DNA from: Microcaldota archaeon
GTDB taxonomy: Archaea; Micrarchaeota; Micrarchaeia; Micrarchaeales; Micrarchaeaceae
Direction of reading: 5' to 3'
Length of the DNA: 11,720 nucleotides
Assembly (NCBI GenBank): GCA_021800135.1
Contig: JAJYZH010000007.1
Location: 1 to 11,720, forward strand
Made by a program: the position numbers and the translations under genes. Position 1 is the stretch's first letter, and every line of letters starts with the position of its first letter. Positions 1-7,884 of the stretch are shown here, piece after piece. A model generated the notes under the pieces. The model did no database searches. It saw nothing but the letters and a program-made list of their open reading frames with translations, and was not told the DNA's origin.

Positions 1-141
1 TATAAACAAGGCAAAAAGCAACATAGAAGACAATTCTATGAAATTCGAGACTGTGCCTATGTCCAGCACTTGCGATATGTTTATGGCAAGCAGGATGACA
101 GAGGCAACGAACAACAGAGATCGTTTATGCTTTTCCTGCAC
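1..141 (-). CDS. N-terminus of an unidentified membrane protein (partial)
   Basis: Reading the minus strand from a GTG at 141-139 gives 47 codons with no stop up to the window edge. The peptide begins VQEKHKR and then has a hydrophobic stretch at about residues 8-24 (SLLFVASVILLAINI), a short polar loop, and a second hydrophobic stretch from about residue 38. This is the pattern of a polytopic membrane protein whose short basic N-terminus lies in the cytoplasm. A stop codon sits directly before the GTG, and AAAGGTAG lies a few bases further upstream as a possible ribosome site. The gene is divergent from the carbamoyltransferase gene and shares its intergenic region. Too little is present to name a family. 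It could belong to the same envelope-glycan neighbourhood, but that is only inference from position. Confidence 0.6.
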   Translation of the reverse strand, partial: MQEKHKRSLLFVASVILLAINISQVLDIGTVSNFIELSSMLLFALFI

Positions 142-159
142 TTACACTACCTTTAGGAA

Positions 160-200
160 GATCCGTATTTATACGATTGCAAAAGCACGCTTTTATATTT
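160..200. promoter_or_regulatory. Divergent promoter region with two TATA-like boxes
   Basis: Two AT-rich elements lie between the divergent genes. GTATTTATAC (165-174) is nearly palindromic and sits about 25-30 bases from the minus-strand GTG start at 141. TTTTATATTTT (about 191-201) could serve the plus-strand carbamoyltransferase, or the minus-strand gene with a leader of roughly 30 bases. Both match the archaeal TATA consensus loosely. Which box drives which gene cannot be decided from sequence alone. Confidence 0.4.
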
Positions 201-263
201 TACTAAGCCAATCTTATTGTGGCTCGGCATCGGCGTATGAGTGTAGGGCCGAAGCCGGAATAT

Positions 264-269
264 GGAGGT
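264..269 (+). promoter_or_regulatory. Strong Shine-Dalgarno site with start-codon ambiguity
   Basis: GGAGGT lies 12 bases before an in-frame TTG (282) and 30 bases before the ATG at 300. A stop codon (279-281) rules out earlier starts. Family alignment favours the ATG, because carbamoyltransferases begin with an M-x-I-L-G-I motif. The Shine-Dalgarno spacing favours the TTG, which would add six residues. Confidence 0.45.
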
Positions 270-299
270 TGCTGAAGCTGATTGACCAGCGTGTGTTTT

Positions 300-2006
300 A
301 TGCATATACTTGGAATCTGGGACGGGCATGAATCCGGAGCGGCGCTTATCGAGGACAACAGGATAATCTACGCAGCAAGCGAGGAAAGGTTCACGAGAAG
401 GAAGATGGAGATAAAGTTTCCCTTCAATTCCATAAAGGCTGCGCTTGATTATGCAAAGCTGAAACCGGACGACATAGAGCATGTGGCGTATACCACCACA
501 GAGCTTACAAAAACGCTTGAAAGGATAATGCCGTATTCGAAAGAGTACTATTACCGTTTCAGGAGAAGAAAGATGCTGAAGCCGCACTTCGAAAATGCAA
601 GGCACAACCTTAAATACGCTATGACAAGCATCGGAATCGCCCCTGGATCAGGGGCGGTCAGCAGCTACATAATCTCGAGGAACCTAAGGCATGCAGGCCT
701 CAAGAATTTCAAGCTGCATATAGTCGAGCATCACGTCGCACACGCGGCCACTGCTGCATTTACCTCGGGTTTCAGGACATCCCTGGTCGTTACCGTAGAC
801 GGGCTTGGCGATGGAAAAAGCGGCAGCATAAGCACATTGAGGAACGGAAAACTGGAGAGGCATTCCTCCCTCAGCGTCAGGAACTCCATAGGCATATTCT
901 ACGAGCAAGTGACAAACATACTCGGCATGAGGGAACTGGAGGATGAGGGCAAGATAATGGCAATGGCTGATTACTCGTACCCTTTCGAATTCGAGGAGAA
1001 CAAGCTAAAGGGCTTCTTTGAGTTCAGCAGAACCGGCATAAAGGCGAAATACGGACCGCTTAAGCAGTTCAGTATGCTGCAGCGAATATCATGGCAGACA
1101 CCAAGGGAGCAATTCGCATACATGGCGCAACAGGTGCTTGAAAAGGTGCTCAAGGAATTCGTGCAGAACGCCATAGAAGAGCACAGGATAGGGGATGTGG
1201 CGTTTGCCGGAGGGACTTTCTCAAATGTAAAGGCCAACATGATCATAAGGAATTTGGACTCTCTGAAGCACTGGTACGTATTCCCCCACATGGGAGATGG
1301 CGGGATGGCTCTCGGTGGTGCCCTCTATACAAACTACCTGATGAATGGCGTATCTGATTATAAGTTCAATGCGTACTTGGGTGACGAATATACTGAAGCG
1401 GATACGGAAACGGAGCTCAGGAAGGAAAGCGGTTTTGAGGTGCAGCACGAATCTGAGAGGGATGCTGCTTCGCATGCTGCAGAACTCATAAACGGCGGCA
1501 ACTACCTTTTCTGGTGCAGGGGCAGGATGGAATACGGCCCTAGGGCACTTGGCAACAGGAGCATACTAGCGCCAAGTGGCGATGACAAGGTGAAGGACAA
1601 GCTCAACCTTTACGTAAAGAAAAGGGAGTGGTTCCAACCTTTTGCGCCTTCAATGCTTGAAGAGGACTGCGGCAGGCTGCTGAAGTATGATTCGAAAGGC
1701 GCCCCAAGGTACATGACAATGGCGTATGAGACCATTGAGGACAAGGCAGATTTGCTGAAGGCGGTAGTACATGTAGACGGCACGGCAAGGCCGCAGGCGG
1801 TAGGGGACGAGAATCCCGCCTACAAGGATCTTATAGGGCATGTAAAGAAGCTCAGCGGCTACGGGGTCGTACTCAACACGAGCTTCAACATACACGGAGA
1901 GCCTATAGTCATGAGCCCACGTGACGCGATAAAGACAATGAAGGCGACCAATACCAGGTACATGTTCATAAACGGATTGTTTGTAGAGAACAAAGAGGGT
2001 ATTTGA
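300..2006 (+). CDS. Carbamoyltransferase, NodU/CmcH family
   Basis: Predicted 568-residue cytoplasmic enzyme that transfers a carbamoyl group from carbamoyl phosphate, through an adenylated intermediate in this family, to a hydroxyl of a sugar or other small molecule. The N-terminal Kae1-like domain opens with MHILGIWDGHESGAAL and has EERFTRRK (28-35), the metal-site motif EHHVAHA (143-149), GGTFSNVKAN (304-313) and MGDGGMALGGAL (331-342). The C-terminal domain carries the hallmark GRMEYGPRALGNRSI (408-422), WFQPFAPS (444-451), VDGTARPQ (492-499) and LNTSFNIHGEPIV (525-537). Length and motifs are complete, so the enzyme should be active. Its stop overlaps the next gene's ATG by one base, which suggests translational coupling to the GT-C-like glycosyltransferase. 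From this I infer a sugar or glycan substrate rather than an antibiotic; the true acceptor is unknown. A start six codons upstream (TTG 282) is possible. Confidence 0.93.
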   Translation: MHILGIWDGHESGAALIEDNRIIYAASEERFTRRKMEIKFPFNSIKAALDYAKLKPDDIEHVAYTTTELTKTLERIMPYSKEYYYRFRRRKMLKPHFENARHNLKYAMTSIGIAPGSGAVSSYIISRNLRHAGLKNFKLHIVEHHVAHAATAAFTSGFRTSLVVTVDGLGDGKSGSISTLRNGKLERHSSLSVRNSIGIFYEQVTNILGMRELEDEGKIMAMADYSYPFEFEENKLKGFFEFSRTGIKAKYGPLKQFSMLQRISWQTPREQFAYMAQQVLEKVLKEFVQNAIEEHRIGDVAFAGGTFSNVKANMIIRNLDSLKHWYVFPHMGDGGMALGGALYTNYLMNGVSDYKFNAYLGDEYTEADTETELRKESGFEVQHESERDAASHAAELINGGNYLFWCRGRMEYGPRALGNRSILAPSGDDKVKDKLNLYVKKREWFQPFAPSMLEEDCGRLLKYDSKGAPRYMTMAYETIEDKADLLKAVVHVDGTARPQAVGDENPAYKDLIGHVKKLSGYGVVLNTSFNIHGEPIVMSPRDAIKTMKATNTRYMFINGLFVENKEGI

Positions 2007-3739
2007 TGCTTGGAGCGGGCATAGAAGAGTACCTTATGACCATGGGAGTGCTTGTCTCATTCGTGGGCAGTATACTTTTCGCAGCTGCTTCCAGGAAGGA
2101 AATCTTAAATGCGTTTAAGGGCAGCAGACTAAGGGCAGAGCACCTCATTTTCGCGGCTGCGATATTGCTCGTGTTCATATCCGTTGAAGGAATATTTATA
2201 AAACCGACGCAGTTGCTCTTCTTTGACGACGTAATCTACCAGAACATGGCCGTGAACATCCTGCACATGGGGCAGGCATGGATGTGCAACTATGGCAACG
2301 CTTTTACATGCTTCTCCGGCCAGGTATTCCACGAACCCGTAGGCACGGCGTTTTTGCTTGCCTTGGGTTTTCTTGCGTTTGGAGCGAATCTTGGCACAAC
2401 ATACGGCACATTCTTCTTACTTAGCGCGATTGCCGTAATATTCACCTTCTTCGCGGCGCTGCTTCTCTTCAAGAAAGTTGGTGCTGCCCTCTTCTCGGAG
2501 CTGCTCGTGGCAGTTGCGCCCGTGTTGCTGGTCTGGGCGAAACCAACCAGCTCCGACCTACCCTCCCTTGCGTTTTCATCAATCGCCGTATTCGCACTTC
2601 TTGTTTTCATCAAGGAGAAGAATGTCAGGACTTTTTCTTTTGCAGGATTTGCAGTTGTGCTCCTTGCTTATATGAAGGTATTCAATGCGATATATGTGCT
2701 GCTCATACCTCTGCTGTATATAATACTCGACGATAAAAATCTGCGTGCGTCAATATCAAAAAATTTGAAGAGAGCGTATGAAGGTATGCTGAACCTGAAA
2801 CTGCTGGCCGTATTGCTGGTACTGGTCCTAGTTATAAGCCCGGAGATAGGGTACTCATACCAGCAGCTTGTTTCAGGGACGTATGGGAATGGTTCAGCGG
2901 TGATGATACAGAACACATGCAACACAAGCAAATACATGCCTTCGAACTCGAGCATAAGCCTTAAGGACTTCGGGCTGAACAGTTGCGCCAACGTGCTGTT
3001 CTGGTTTAACGCTTACAGAAGCGACTATGTAATGCAGCCAGCGATTTTCACGCTTCTTGCTGTAGCGGGGGCGGCCATGCTGTTCTTCCGCAACAAGAGG
3101 GCACTGCTCGCTATAGGGCTCTGGTTCCTCGTCATATTCATAATAATAACTGCATTCTATGCAGGGGGCGTTACATACGGGGTGGATTGGAGGTTCATGC
3201 TAGGCCTTATAGAACAGTCGAGCCTTCTGGGCGGCTTTGGGGCGTACTCCCTTTTTGAGTTTGGAAGGGGGATCGGCGGCAAGAGGCGTACTGAACTTTT
3301 CGGCATTATATCTGCAGTACTGCTTCTTGTATTGATCTTCTATCCTGTCTACAGCCTGTTACCGCAGCTTTCGATCAACCCATCAAACATACCGCAGGCG
3401 CAACCTGCGAGATTCTATGAGGGCTTCGTGTACAATTACAGCTATTTGATACCACGCTCCTGCATTGTCCTAAGCTATGACCCGACATTATTCAATATCG
3501 CGGGGCTAGCATCAGCCCAGATGGACTACCTGTACAGTCCAACGGCCATGGGCTCATTCAGGAGCAACTACAGCTGCCTGGTTCTCGACTACGGATACTG
3601 GTGCCACACTCCCGCTAACATATGCCCGGCCCTGGGTCAGGGATTCGTGCCGATAAAAAGCGTAACTGACACCGAAGGGAACTACACTTACGGTTTCTAT
3701 TATATAAACGCCACACAAAACCAGATAAAAGTAGGTTAG
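2006..3739 (+). CDS. Polytopic GT-C-like glycosyltransferase
   Basis: 577-residue integral membrane protein with about ten or more hydrophobic segments (for example residues 11-27, 47-62, 114-126, 136-155, 164-177, 190-202, 211-240, 264-278, 345-361, 368-386, 431-455). A soluble, tyrosine- and sequon-rich C-terminal part (about 456-577) is probably outside the cell. After the second hydrophobic segment comes FFDDVIYQNMAVNILHMG (72-89), whose paired aspartates followed by Y and A fit the first external loop of GT-C enzymes (PMT/ArnT-like). HEPVGTAFLLALGFLAFG (109-126) matches the P-L-[YH]-P-like segment that follows. Such enzymes use a polyprenyl-phosphate sugar as donor and act on the outer face of the membrane. 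The acceptor cannot be inferred. The ATG overlaps the stop of the carbamoyltransferase (TGATG), with GAGGGT a few bases upstream. A TTG three bases earlier is less likely. Family assignment rests on topology and loop motifs only. Confidence 0.72.
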   Translation: MLGAGIEEYLMTMGVLVSFVGSILFAAASRKEILNAFKGSRLRAEHLIFAAAILLVFISVEGIFIKPTQLLFFDDVIYQNMAVNILHMGQAWMCNYGNAFTCFSGQVFHEPVGTAFLLALGFLAFGANLGTTYGTFFLLSAIAVIFTFFAALLLFKKVGAALFSELLVAVAPVLLVWAKPTSSDLPSLAFSSIAVFALLVFIKEKNVRTFSFAGFAVVLLAYMKVFNAIYVLLIPLLYIILDDKNLRASISKNLKRAYEGMLNLKLLAVLLVLVLVISPEIGYSYQQLVSGTYGNGSAVMIQNTCNTSKYMPSNSSISLKDFGLNSCANVLFWFNAYRSDYVMQPAIFTLLAVAGAAMLFFRNKRALLAIGLWFLVIFIIITAFYAGGVTYGVDWRFMLGLIEQSSLLGGFGAYSLFEFGRGIGGKRRTELFGIISAVLLLVLIFYPVYSLLPQLSINPSNIPQAQPARFYEGFVYNYSYLIPRSCIVLSYDPTLFNIAGLASAQMDYLYSPTAMGSFRSNYSCLVLDYGYWCHTPANICPALGQGFVPIKSVTDTEGNYTYGFYYINATQNQIKVG

Positions 3740-3751
3740 TCCAATTTCAGT

Positions 3752-4444
3752 TCATCTCAGGTTCCTTAGTATCGTGCTCAGTATTATGTAGCCGTCCCTG
3801 AATGTATTGAGCTTTCCGTTCCCCCCTCCCCTCTTCTTTTCGTAGCTCGGCACCTCGAGTATCTTCAGACCTGCCTTCTGCGCCTTTATGTTCATCTCTG
3901 TCTCTATGCCGAACCCCTTTTCCATGAGGTTGAGCTGCTTAAGGGCGCGCTTCGAAAAGCTCCTGTACCCGTAGCACATGTCGGTGTAGTGGGATCCGTA
4001 GAGCACGTTGACTATAGTGACGAATAGCTTGTCCCCGAACTTCCTTATAAGCGGCATGTCGTCCGAGCCCCCACCGACCAGGAACCTTGACCCCATGCAG
4101 ACATCATACCCCGCCTCTATCCCCGCTATCAGCAGTTTAAGCTCCTTTGGCCTGTTTGAGAGGTCGGCGTCCATCGAGATCAGCAGGTCACCGTTCGCAT
4201 GTTCGAATCCGAAGATGAGCGCAAATCCCTTTCCAGTCTCAGGCGGTACGAGCACCCTTGCCCCAAGCCTCCTTGCGATCCCTTTCGTACCATCTTTAGA
4301 CCTCTTATCATCTACCACTACTATCTCGTAGCTGTAGCCGTCCATCACGCTTTTGACTTCCCTGATGGTCTTCCCTATGCCTTTCGCCTCGTTGAAAGTC
4401 GGTATGATTATGCTTATATAAGGCTTTTTTCCCACTTTGATCAC
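3752..4444 (-). CDS. GT2 glycosyltransferase, dolichyl-phosphate mannose/glucose synthase-like
   Basis: 230 residues of a single GT-A fold domain with no C-terminal membrane segments. ISIIIPTFNEAKGI (10-23) is the nucleotide-binding start, VVVDD (42-46) follows, and MDADLSNRP (91-99) holds the D-x-D metal site. MGSRF (117-121), TDMCYGYRSF (154-163) and the later ETEMNIKAQKAGLKILEVPSY (181-201) are typical of polyprenyl-phosphate sugar synthases. The expected reaction is transfer of mannose or glucose from a nucleotide sugar to dolichyl phosphate on the cytoplasmic face. The GTG start overlaps the stop of the upstream surface-protein gene by four bases (GTGA), so the two are probably one transcript with coupled translation. 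The 3' end faces the GT-C gene with a 12-base gap. The product may supply the donor for that GT-C enzyme; this is inference. Confidence 0.88.
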   Translation of the reverse strand: MIKVGKKPYISIIIPTFNEAKGIGKTIREVKSVMDGYSYEIVVVDDKRSKDGTKGIARRLGARVLVPPETGKGFALIFGFEHANGDLLISMDADLSNRPKELKLLIAGIEAGYDVCMGSRFLVGGGSDDMPLIRKFGDKLFVTIVNVLYGSHYTDMCYGYRSFSKRALKQLNLMEKGFGIETEMNIKAQKAGLKILEVPSYEKKRGGGNGKLNTFRDGYIILSTILRNLR

Positions 4445-5247
4445 GACTGCTTGCGCTTCTTCTCCCCCCTCCTTTTTACCAATGCTACTGCTATAAGGAC
4501 TATGAGAACGACTACCACTGAAGAGGTTGCAATTATGAGGAATAGGGGCGAAGAACCTCCTGTAGGCGGGCCGAAATCAAGCTGGTTGTTTGATAGTGCC
4601 ACGTAATGCTTCCCTCCAGATACATAGGAGATTATGGCGCTAAGTGTAAAGAAGGAGTTGCTTATCTTCGGAGAGGTAATGTTGAAAGACACATTTTCTA
4701 TGGTAAATGGAGGCATTGCCAAGTTGATTGTGCTTGGGCTGATTGAAAATTCAGGAGGCGCCAGCACCGTTATATTGGTGTTCACCGGGCTACTTGCAAA
4801 GTTCGAGATTGAGAGGGTAAAACGGGCAGGGGTGAGGTGGGATCCCTGCACACGGACAAGGCTCTGCGTCTTATTACCTATTGAGTATGCGCATGGGAAG
4901 GTTGCGGTATAGATAGATGTACCCTGCGAATACTGCAGGTAGAAACCGCCAACATATGTGCCGGGATACGAGAAATTAGTTGTTGCGAACGAGACAGAAA
5001 CGTTGCTGTTTGGATACAGTATTGAGACGTTTCCCGACTGTTCCAAAGTCGATAGGCCTGAAAGGCGCGGTACTATGAGCAGGTTTGTCGCCGTGCCATT
5101 GCCTGTGTTTGATAGGTAGAAGTAAATGGTATTGTTGCTTGGGGTGAGAATCTGTCCGGTGCAGGTGCCCGTAAGCGTTACCGTGGCCGCGCCTGCGTAT
5201 CCTGCCAGAAGCATTGCAAGAAGGAAAGGCAGTATTAATCTGATCAT
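4441..5247 (-). CDS. Secreted sequon-rich surface protein with C-terminal membrane anchor
   Basis: 268 residues. The N-terminus MIRLILPFLLAMLLAGYAGA is a clear signal peptide with likely cleavage near residue 20. The ectodomain (21-233) is rich in S, T, N and beta-branched residues. Its second half (about 140-225, with motifs such as SISNFASSPVNTNITV and INLAMPPFTIENVSFNI) resembles the Ig-like NEW3/CARDB-type domains of archaeal surface proteins. Nine N-x-S/T sequons begin at residues 38, 50, 73, 82, 91, 125, 158, 185 and 189. Only two cysteines occur in the mature part (29, 119) and they could form a disulfide. A membrane helix (about 234-257) is followed by a basic tail, KRRGEKKRKQS. The open frame continues upstream, but the signal peptide fixes the ATG at 5247; the ribosome site is weak. 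Coupled to the GT2 gene by overlap, it may be a glycosylated envelope protein. No specific function is recognised. Confidence 0.75.
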   Translation of the reverse strand: MIRLILPFLLAMLLAGYAGAATVTLTGTCTGQILTPSNNTIYFYLSNTGNGTATNLLIVPRLSGLSTLEQSGNVSILYPNSNVSVSFATTNFSYPGTYVGGFYLQYSQGTSIYTATFPCAYSIGNKTQSLVRVQGSHLTPARFTLSISNFASSPVNTNITVLAPPEFSISPSTINLAMPPFTIENVSFNITSPKISNSFFTLSAIISYVSGGKHYVALSNNQLDFGPPTGGSSPLFLIIATSSVVVVLIVLIAVALVKRRGEKKRKQS

Positions 5248-5314
5248 TGCGTTGCACCCGTACAAGCACCATACTTCTTTACGACGGCAGATAAATGCCG
5301 TGAAGTCGAAGATA

Positions 5315-5326
5315 GATATAAATATT
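5315..5326 (-). promoter_or_regulatory. TATA-like box for the surface protein/GT2 operon
   Basis: On the minus strand this reads AATATTTATATC. It lies about 70 bases upstream of the ATG at 5247, which would give a leader of roughly 45 bases. Together with the next element it makes 5248-5391 a divergent promoter region. Confidence 0.4.
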
Positions 5327-5337
5327 AGGGAAATGAT

Positions 5338-5350
5338 AATATAAAATATA
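5338..5350 (+). promoter_or_regulatory. TATA-like box for the radical SAM gene
   Basis: AATATAAAATATA is centred about 48 bases before the TTG start at 5392, so transcription would begin near 5370. AGGTAGT (5382-5388) just before the TTG is a plausible but closely spaced ribosome site. Confidence 0.45.
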
Positions 5351-5391
5351 TGCCTTTCGCTTTCAATATGCAGTGAACGGCAGGTAGTTAT

Positions 5392-6459
5392 TTGGGGGTT
5401 TTTGAGGCATCTGGTTTGGCATATACTGCGCTCAAGAGCAACTTCGGGAGTCTCAAAAGGCCATACAAACTCAACTTTGCGATAACTATGCACTGCCAGA
5501 GCAGGTGCCTTACCTGCAACATATGGCAGCTCAAGCCTGTCGGTGAGCTTACAATAGAGGAGATAAGGGAATTCGCAAGAAAGAACAGCTACTTCAGGTG
5601 GATAGAGATAACCGGCGGTGAGCCTTTCCTCAGGAGCGACATAGTTGATATAGTGAGGGCGTTTAAGGAGAACTCCAGGGGGCTGTACATCGTGACAATA
5701 CCTACGAACTCACTTACAAACCCCGATGTGATAGCAAAGAGGCTTGGGGAGATATTGAACCTGAGGATACCGAAGGTCGTCATAACGCTCAGCCTCGATG
5801 GGTACAGGGAACTGCATGATAAGATAAGGGGGGTGCCGGGCAACTATGACAAGGTAATCGCGATGTATAGGAAGCTGAAGGAACTCCAGAAAACGCATAA
5901 GAACCTAGGCTTCGTCTTTGGTTACACGATGAGCGCTTACAACGCAGGACAGCTCATGGAAACATTCAGGAGGGTAAAAAGCGAGCTGCCCGAGGTTACA
6001 TTCAATGATTTCCACATAAATCTGGCGCAGGAGTCTGACAATTATTACCATAATGCGGAAAACAGCGTAAGCTACAAGGCAGACAACGCAAAGGCCGCAG
6101 CGGAGATAAAGGAGTTTATAAAGAACAGGAAGGCTTCTGCGGCCCCGGAGCAGGTAATAGAGAATGCATTCCTGAAGAACCTTGTAAAATTTGCGAATAC
6201 TGGGAAGCCTCCGCTTAGGAGCAGGAGCATGGAAGCGTCGCTTTTCATGGACAATATGGGTAACATTTATCCCTCCATAATGTGGAACAGGAGGATAGGC
6301 AACGTAAGGGAGATAGGATTCGATCTGTCAAAGGTCTGGGACGGCAGCGAGGCAAGGGAGGTCAGGAGGCTCATAAAGGAGGGCATGGAACCCATCCACT
6401 GGACTTCGTGCGAGGCGTACCAGTCGCTTACAGGAAAAGTAACAAAGCTCATTCTCTGA
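5392..6459 (+). CDS. Radical SAM protein with degenerate SPASM-like C-terminus
   Basis: 355 residues. The radical SAM core begins near residue 26 and has CQSRCLTC (35-42) for the 4Fe-4S cluster that cleaves S-adenosylmethionine. The GGEP motif is at 75-78 (ITGGEPFL), and TLSLDG (132-137) is a later core strand. The C-terminal part, from about 283 (SLFMDNMGNIYPS, then RIGNVREIGFDLSKVW), has the layout of SPASM domains, which normally bind one or two extra clusters. Here only C340 in WTSCEAY remains where several cysteines are expected. The substrate is unknown; relatives include peptide- and cofactor-modifying enzymes. The TTG start is the first possible one after a stop at 5374-5376, and another TTG (codon 9) could also be used. 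The gene is divergent from the surface-protein operon, and its last 11 bases overlap the end of the opposing permease gene. Confidence 0.87.
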   Translation: MGVFEASGLAYTALKSNFGSLKRPYKLNFAITMHCQSRCLTCNIWQLKPVGELTIEEIREFARKNSYFRWIEITGGEPFLRSDIVDIVRAFKENSRGLYIVTIPTNSLTNPDVIAKRLGEILNLRIPKVVITLSLDGYRELHDKIRGVPGNYDKVIAMYRKLKELQKTHKNLGFVFGYTMSAYNAGQLMETFRRVKSELPEVTFNDFHINLAQESDNYYHNAENSVSYKADNAKAAAEIKEFIKNRKASAAPEQVIENAFLKNLVKFANTGKPPLRSRSMEASLFMDNMGNIYPSIMWNRRIGNVREIGFDLSKVWDGSEAREVRRLIKEGMEPIHWTSCEAYQSLTGKVTKLIL

Positions 6460-7879
6460 CGTCCTGGCCCGAAGTGTTCGCGCGGCTCCCACCAAACTCC
6501 CTTACAATGCTCCTTATCGGTATCTCCTTGCTTATGTACCTCTCCACGTTTCTTAGGGCCTTAGAGGTCTTGTAGGAGTAATAGAGTATTCCAAGCGCTA
6601 TCACGGGCAGTACGTAAAGTACGGGCTTTATCCCCATCGAGAATGCGATGAGCAGAGTGACCGCAGCCCCGAGTATGGGTATAGGCGTGAAGTACCTGCT
6701 TTCGCTAAGGTGTTTGGCTCCGCTTCTTTTCCGCAGCTTCAGGTTCAGGTTCAAGGCTGAGATGTTGACTATAGAATAGGCAAGCAGTATGGATACGTTC
6801 GCTATCTCTACTATGTCAATGAATGATATGAATGTAAGGAACACTATACCAAGGAATGAGGACAGCAGTATGGAATAGATCGGTGTTGAGAACTTGTCCA
6901 CGTAGTCAAGCTTCCGCGGAAGCTCATTGTCCCTGCTCATCGCGAAGAATACGCGCGAGGTGCCCAGTACGCCTGTGAGCAGCACTCCTGCGGTAGCAGT
7001 TATTCCTCCGAGCGCTATTATGGTATCGATAATGGGATTGTGGAGCACAGAAACTGCGAATGAAAGGGGTGAGGCGGACTTGGCAAGGAGAGAAGATGGA
7101 ACCAGCCCTAGGGCGGATATTGCTACCAGCACATACAGCACTGCCGAAATCGCGATTGAGACCATTATGGCGTAGGGAATTGTCTTTTCAGGTTTGATTA
7201 TCTCCTCGCTTACAGTAGTCACGCGCGAAAATCCCGTGAAAGCGAAGAATATGAGCGCGGTCCCCTCTATCAGCCCCCCGGCGCCTTTCTGGAAGAAACC
7301 GTTGAAATTCTGCGCATGAAAATATAGCATACCCACTACAACAAAGAGGAGCAGCACGAAGATGTTTATTGCAACAAGCCCGAGAAGCGTCTTCGCCGAG
7401 TTTTTGATTCCGAGTATATTTATTATCATGAACGCAAGTATTGCAGGAATCGCAAAGAATACGTTGCTGATGGTCGCATGAAAGAGCGCGTCTATGTAGC
7501 TGCCCAGGCTCAGCGACACTGCGGACAGCGCTATTATGTTCCCAAAAGTCCAGAGCAGGCCCCCGAGGAATCCGGAGAACGGGGAGAGTGTTTCCTTCGA
7601 GTACTCGTATACCCCTCCCTCTTTTGCCACATGCCTGGCTATCTCTGAGAAGCTCAGGCCGGTGAGCAATGCTATGAATGCCGCAAGTATGATTGAGAGG
7701 ACTACGGCCGGACCTGAAATCCCCGTGGCAAGGCCCATTATAACGAATATGCCTGCCCCGATTATCGCGCCGAGGTTTATCACTACAGCGTCCTTCAGGG
7801 TAAGCGCGCGCACCAGCTTGTGGGATCCATTATGCGGTGCTTGATCCGCACCCGTTACCTTCTTCACCACTTGATCCAA
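6449..7879 (-). CDS. APC-family amino-acid permease
   Basis: 476-residue polytopic transporter, the usual size for a 12-helix amino acid-polyamine-organocation permease. Helix 1 carries the substrate-binding signature GAIIGAGIF (37-45). The loop after helix 2 has EIARHVAKEGGVYEY (79-93). The later consensus FFAFTGF (211-217), followed by EE (225-226) and KPEKTIPYAI (229-238), is very characteristic. It should import or exchange amino acids across the cytoplasmic membrane; the substrate cannot be told from sequence. The start is a TTG at 7879 with a poor ribosome site, and in-frame GTGs at codons 4 and 5 are alternatives. It begins five bases after the carboxypeptidase stop, so the two are probably co-transcribed, linking peptide breakdown with amino-acid transport. 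Its 3' end overlaps the convergent radical SAM gene by 11 bases. Confidence 0.92.
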   Translation of the reverse strand: MDQVVKKVTGADQAPHNGSHKLVRALTLKDAVVINLGAIIGAGIFVIMGLATGISGPAVVLSIILAAFIALLTGLSFSEIARHVAKEGGVYEYSKETLSPFSGFLGGLLWTFGNIIALSAVSLSLGSYIDALFHATISNVFFAIPAILAFMIINILGIKNSAKTLLGLVAINIFVLLLFVVVGMLYFHAQNFNGFFQKGAGGLIEGTALIFFAFTGFSRVTTVSEEIIKPEKTIPYAIMVSIAISAVLYVLVAISALGLVPSSLLAKSASPLSFAVSVLHNPIIDTIIALGGITATAGVLLTGVLGTSRVFFAMSRDNELPRKLDYVDKFSTPIYSILLSSFLGIVFLTFISFIDIVEIANVSILLAYSIVNISALNLNLKLRKRSGAKHLSESRYFTPIPILGAAVTLLIAFSMGIKPVLYVLPVIALGILYYSYKTSKALRNVERYISKEIPIRSIVREFGGSRANTSGQDVRE

Positions 7880-7884
7880 CCGCC

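Noticed and set aside
38..331. Plus-strand ORF of 97 codons at the left end
   Set aside because: Its peptide is unlike any protein, it runs through the divergent promoter, and it overlaps in another frame both a minus-strand ORF with clear membrane segments and the carbamoyltransferase start.
4199..4606. Plus-strand ORF of 135 codons opposite the GT2 and surface-protein genes
   Set aside because: It is a shadow of well-supported minus-strand genes and has no recognisable domain or ribosome site.
5248..5493. 82-codon upstream extension of the surface-protein frame
   Set aside because: It would bury the signal peptide, cross both TATA-like boxes and overlap the start of the divergent radical SAM gene.
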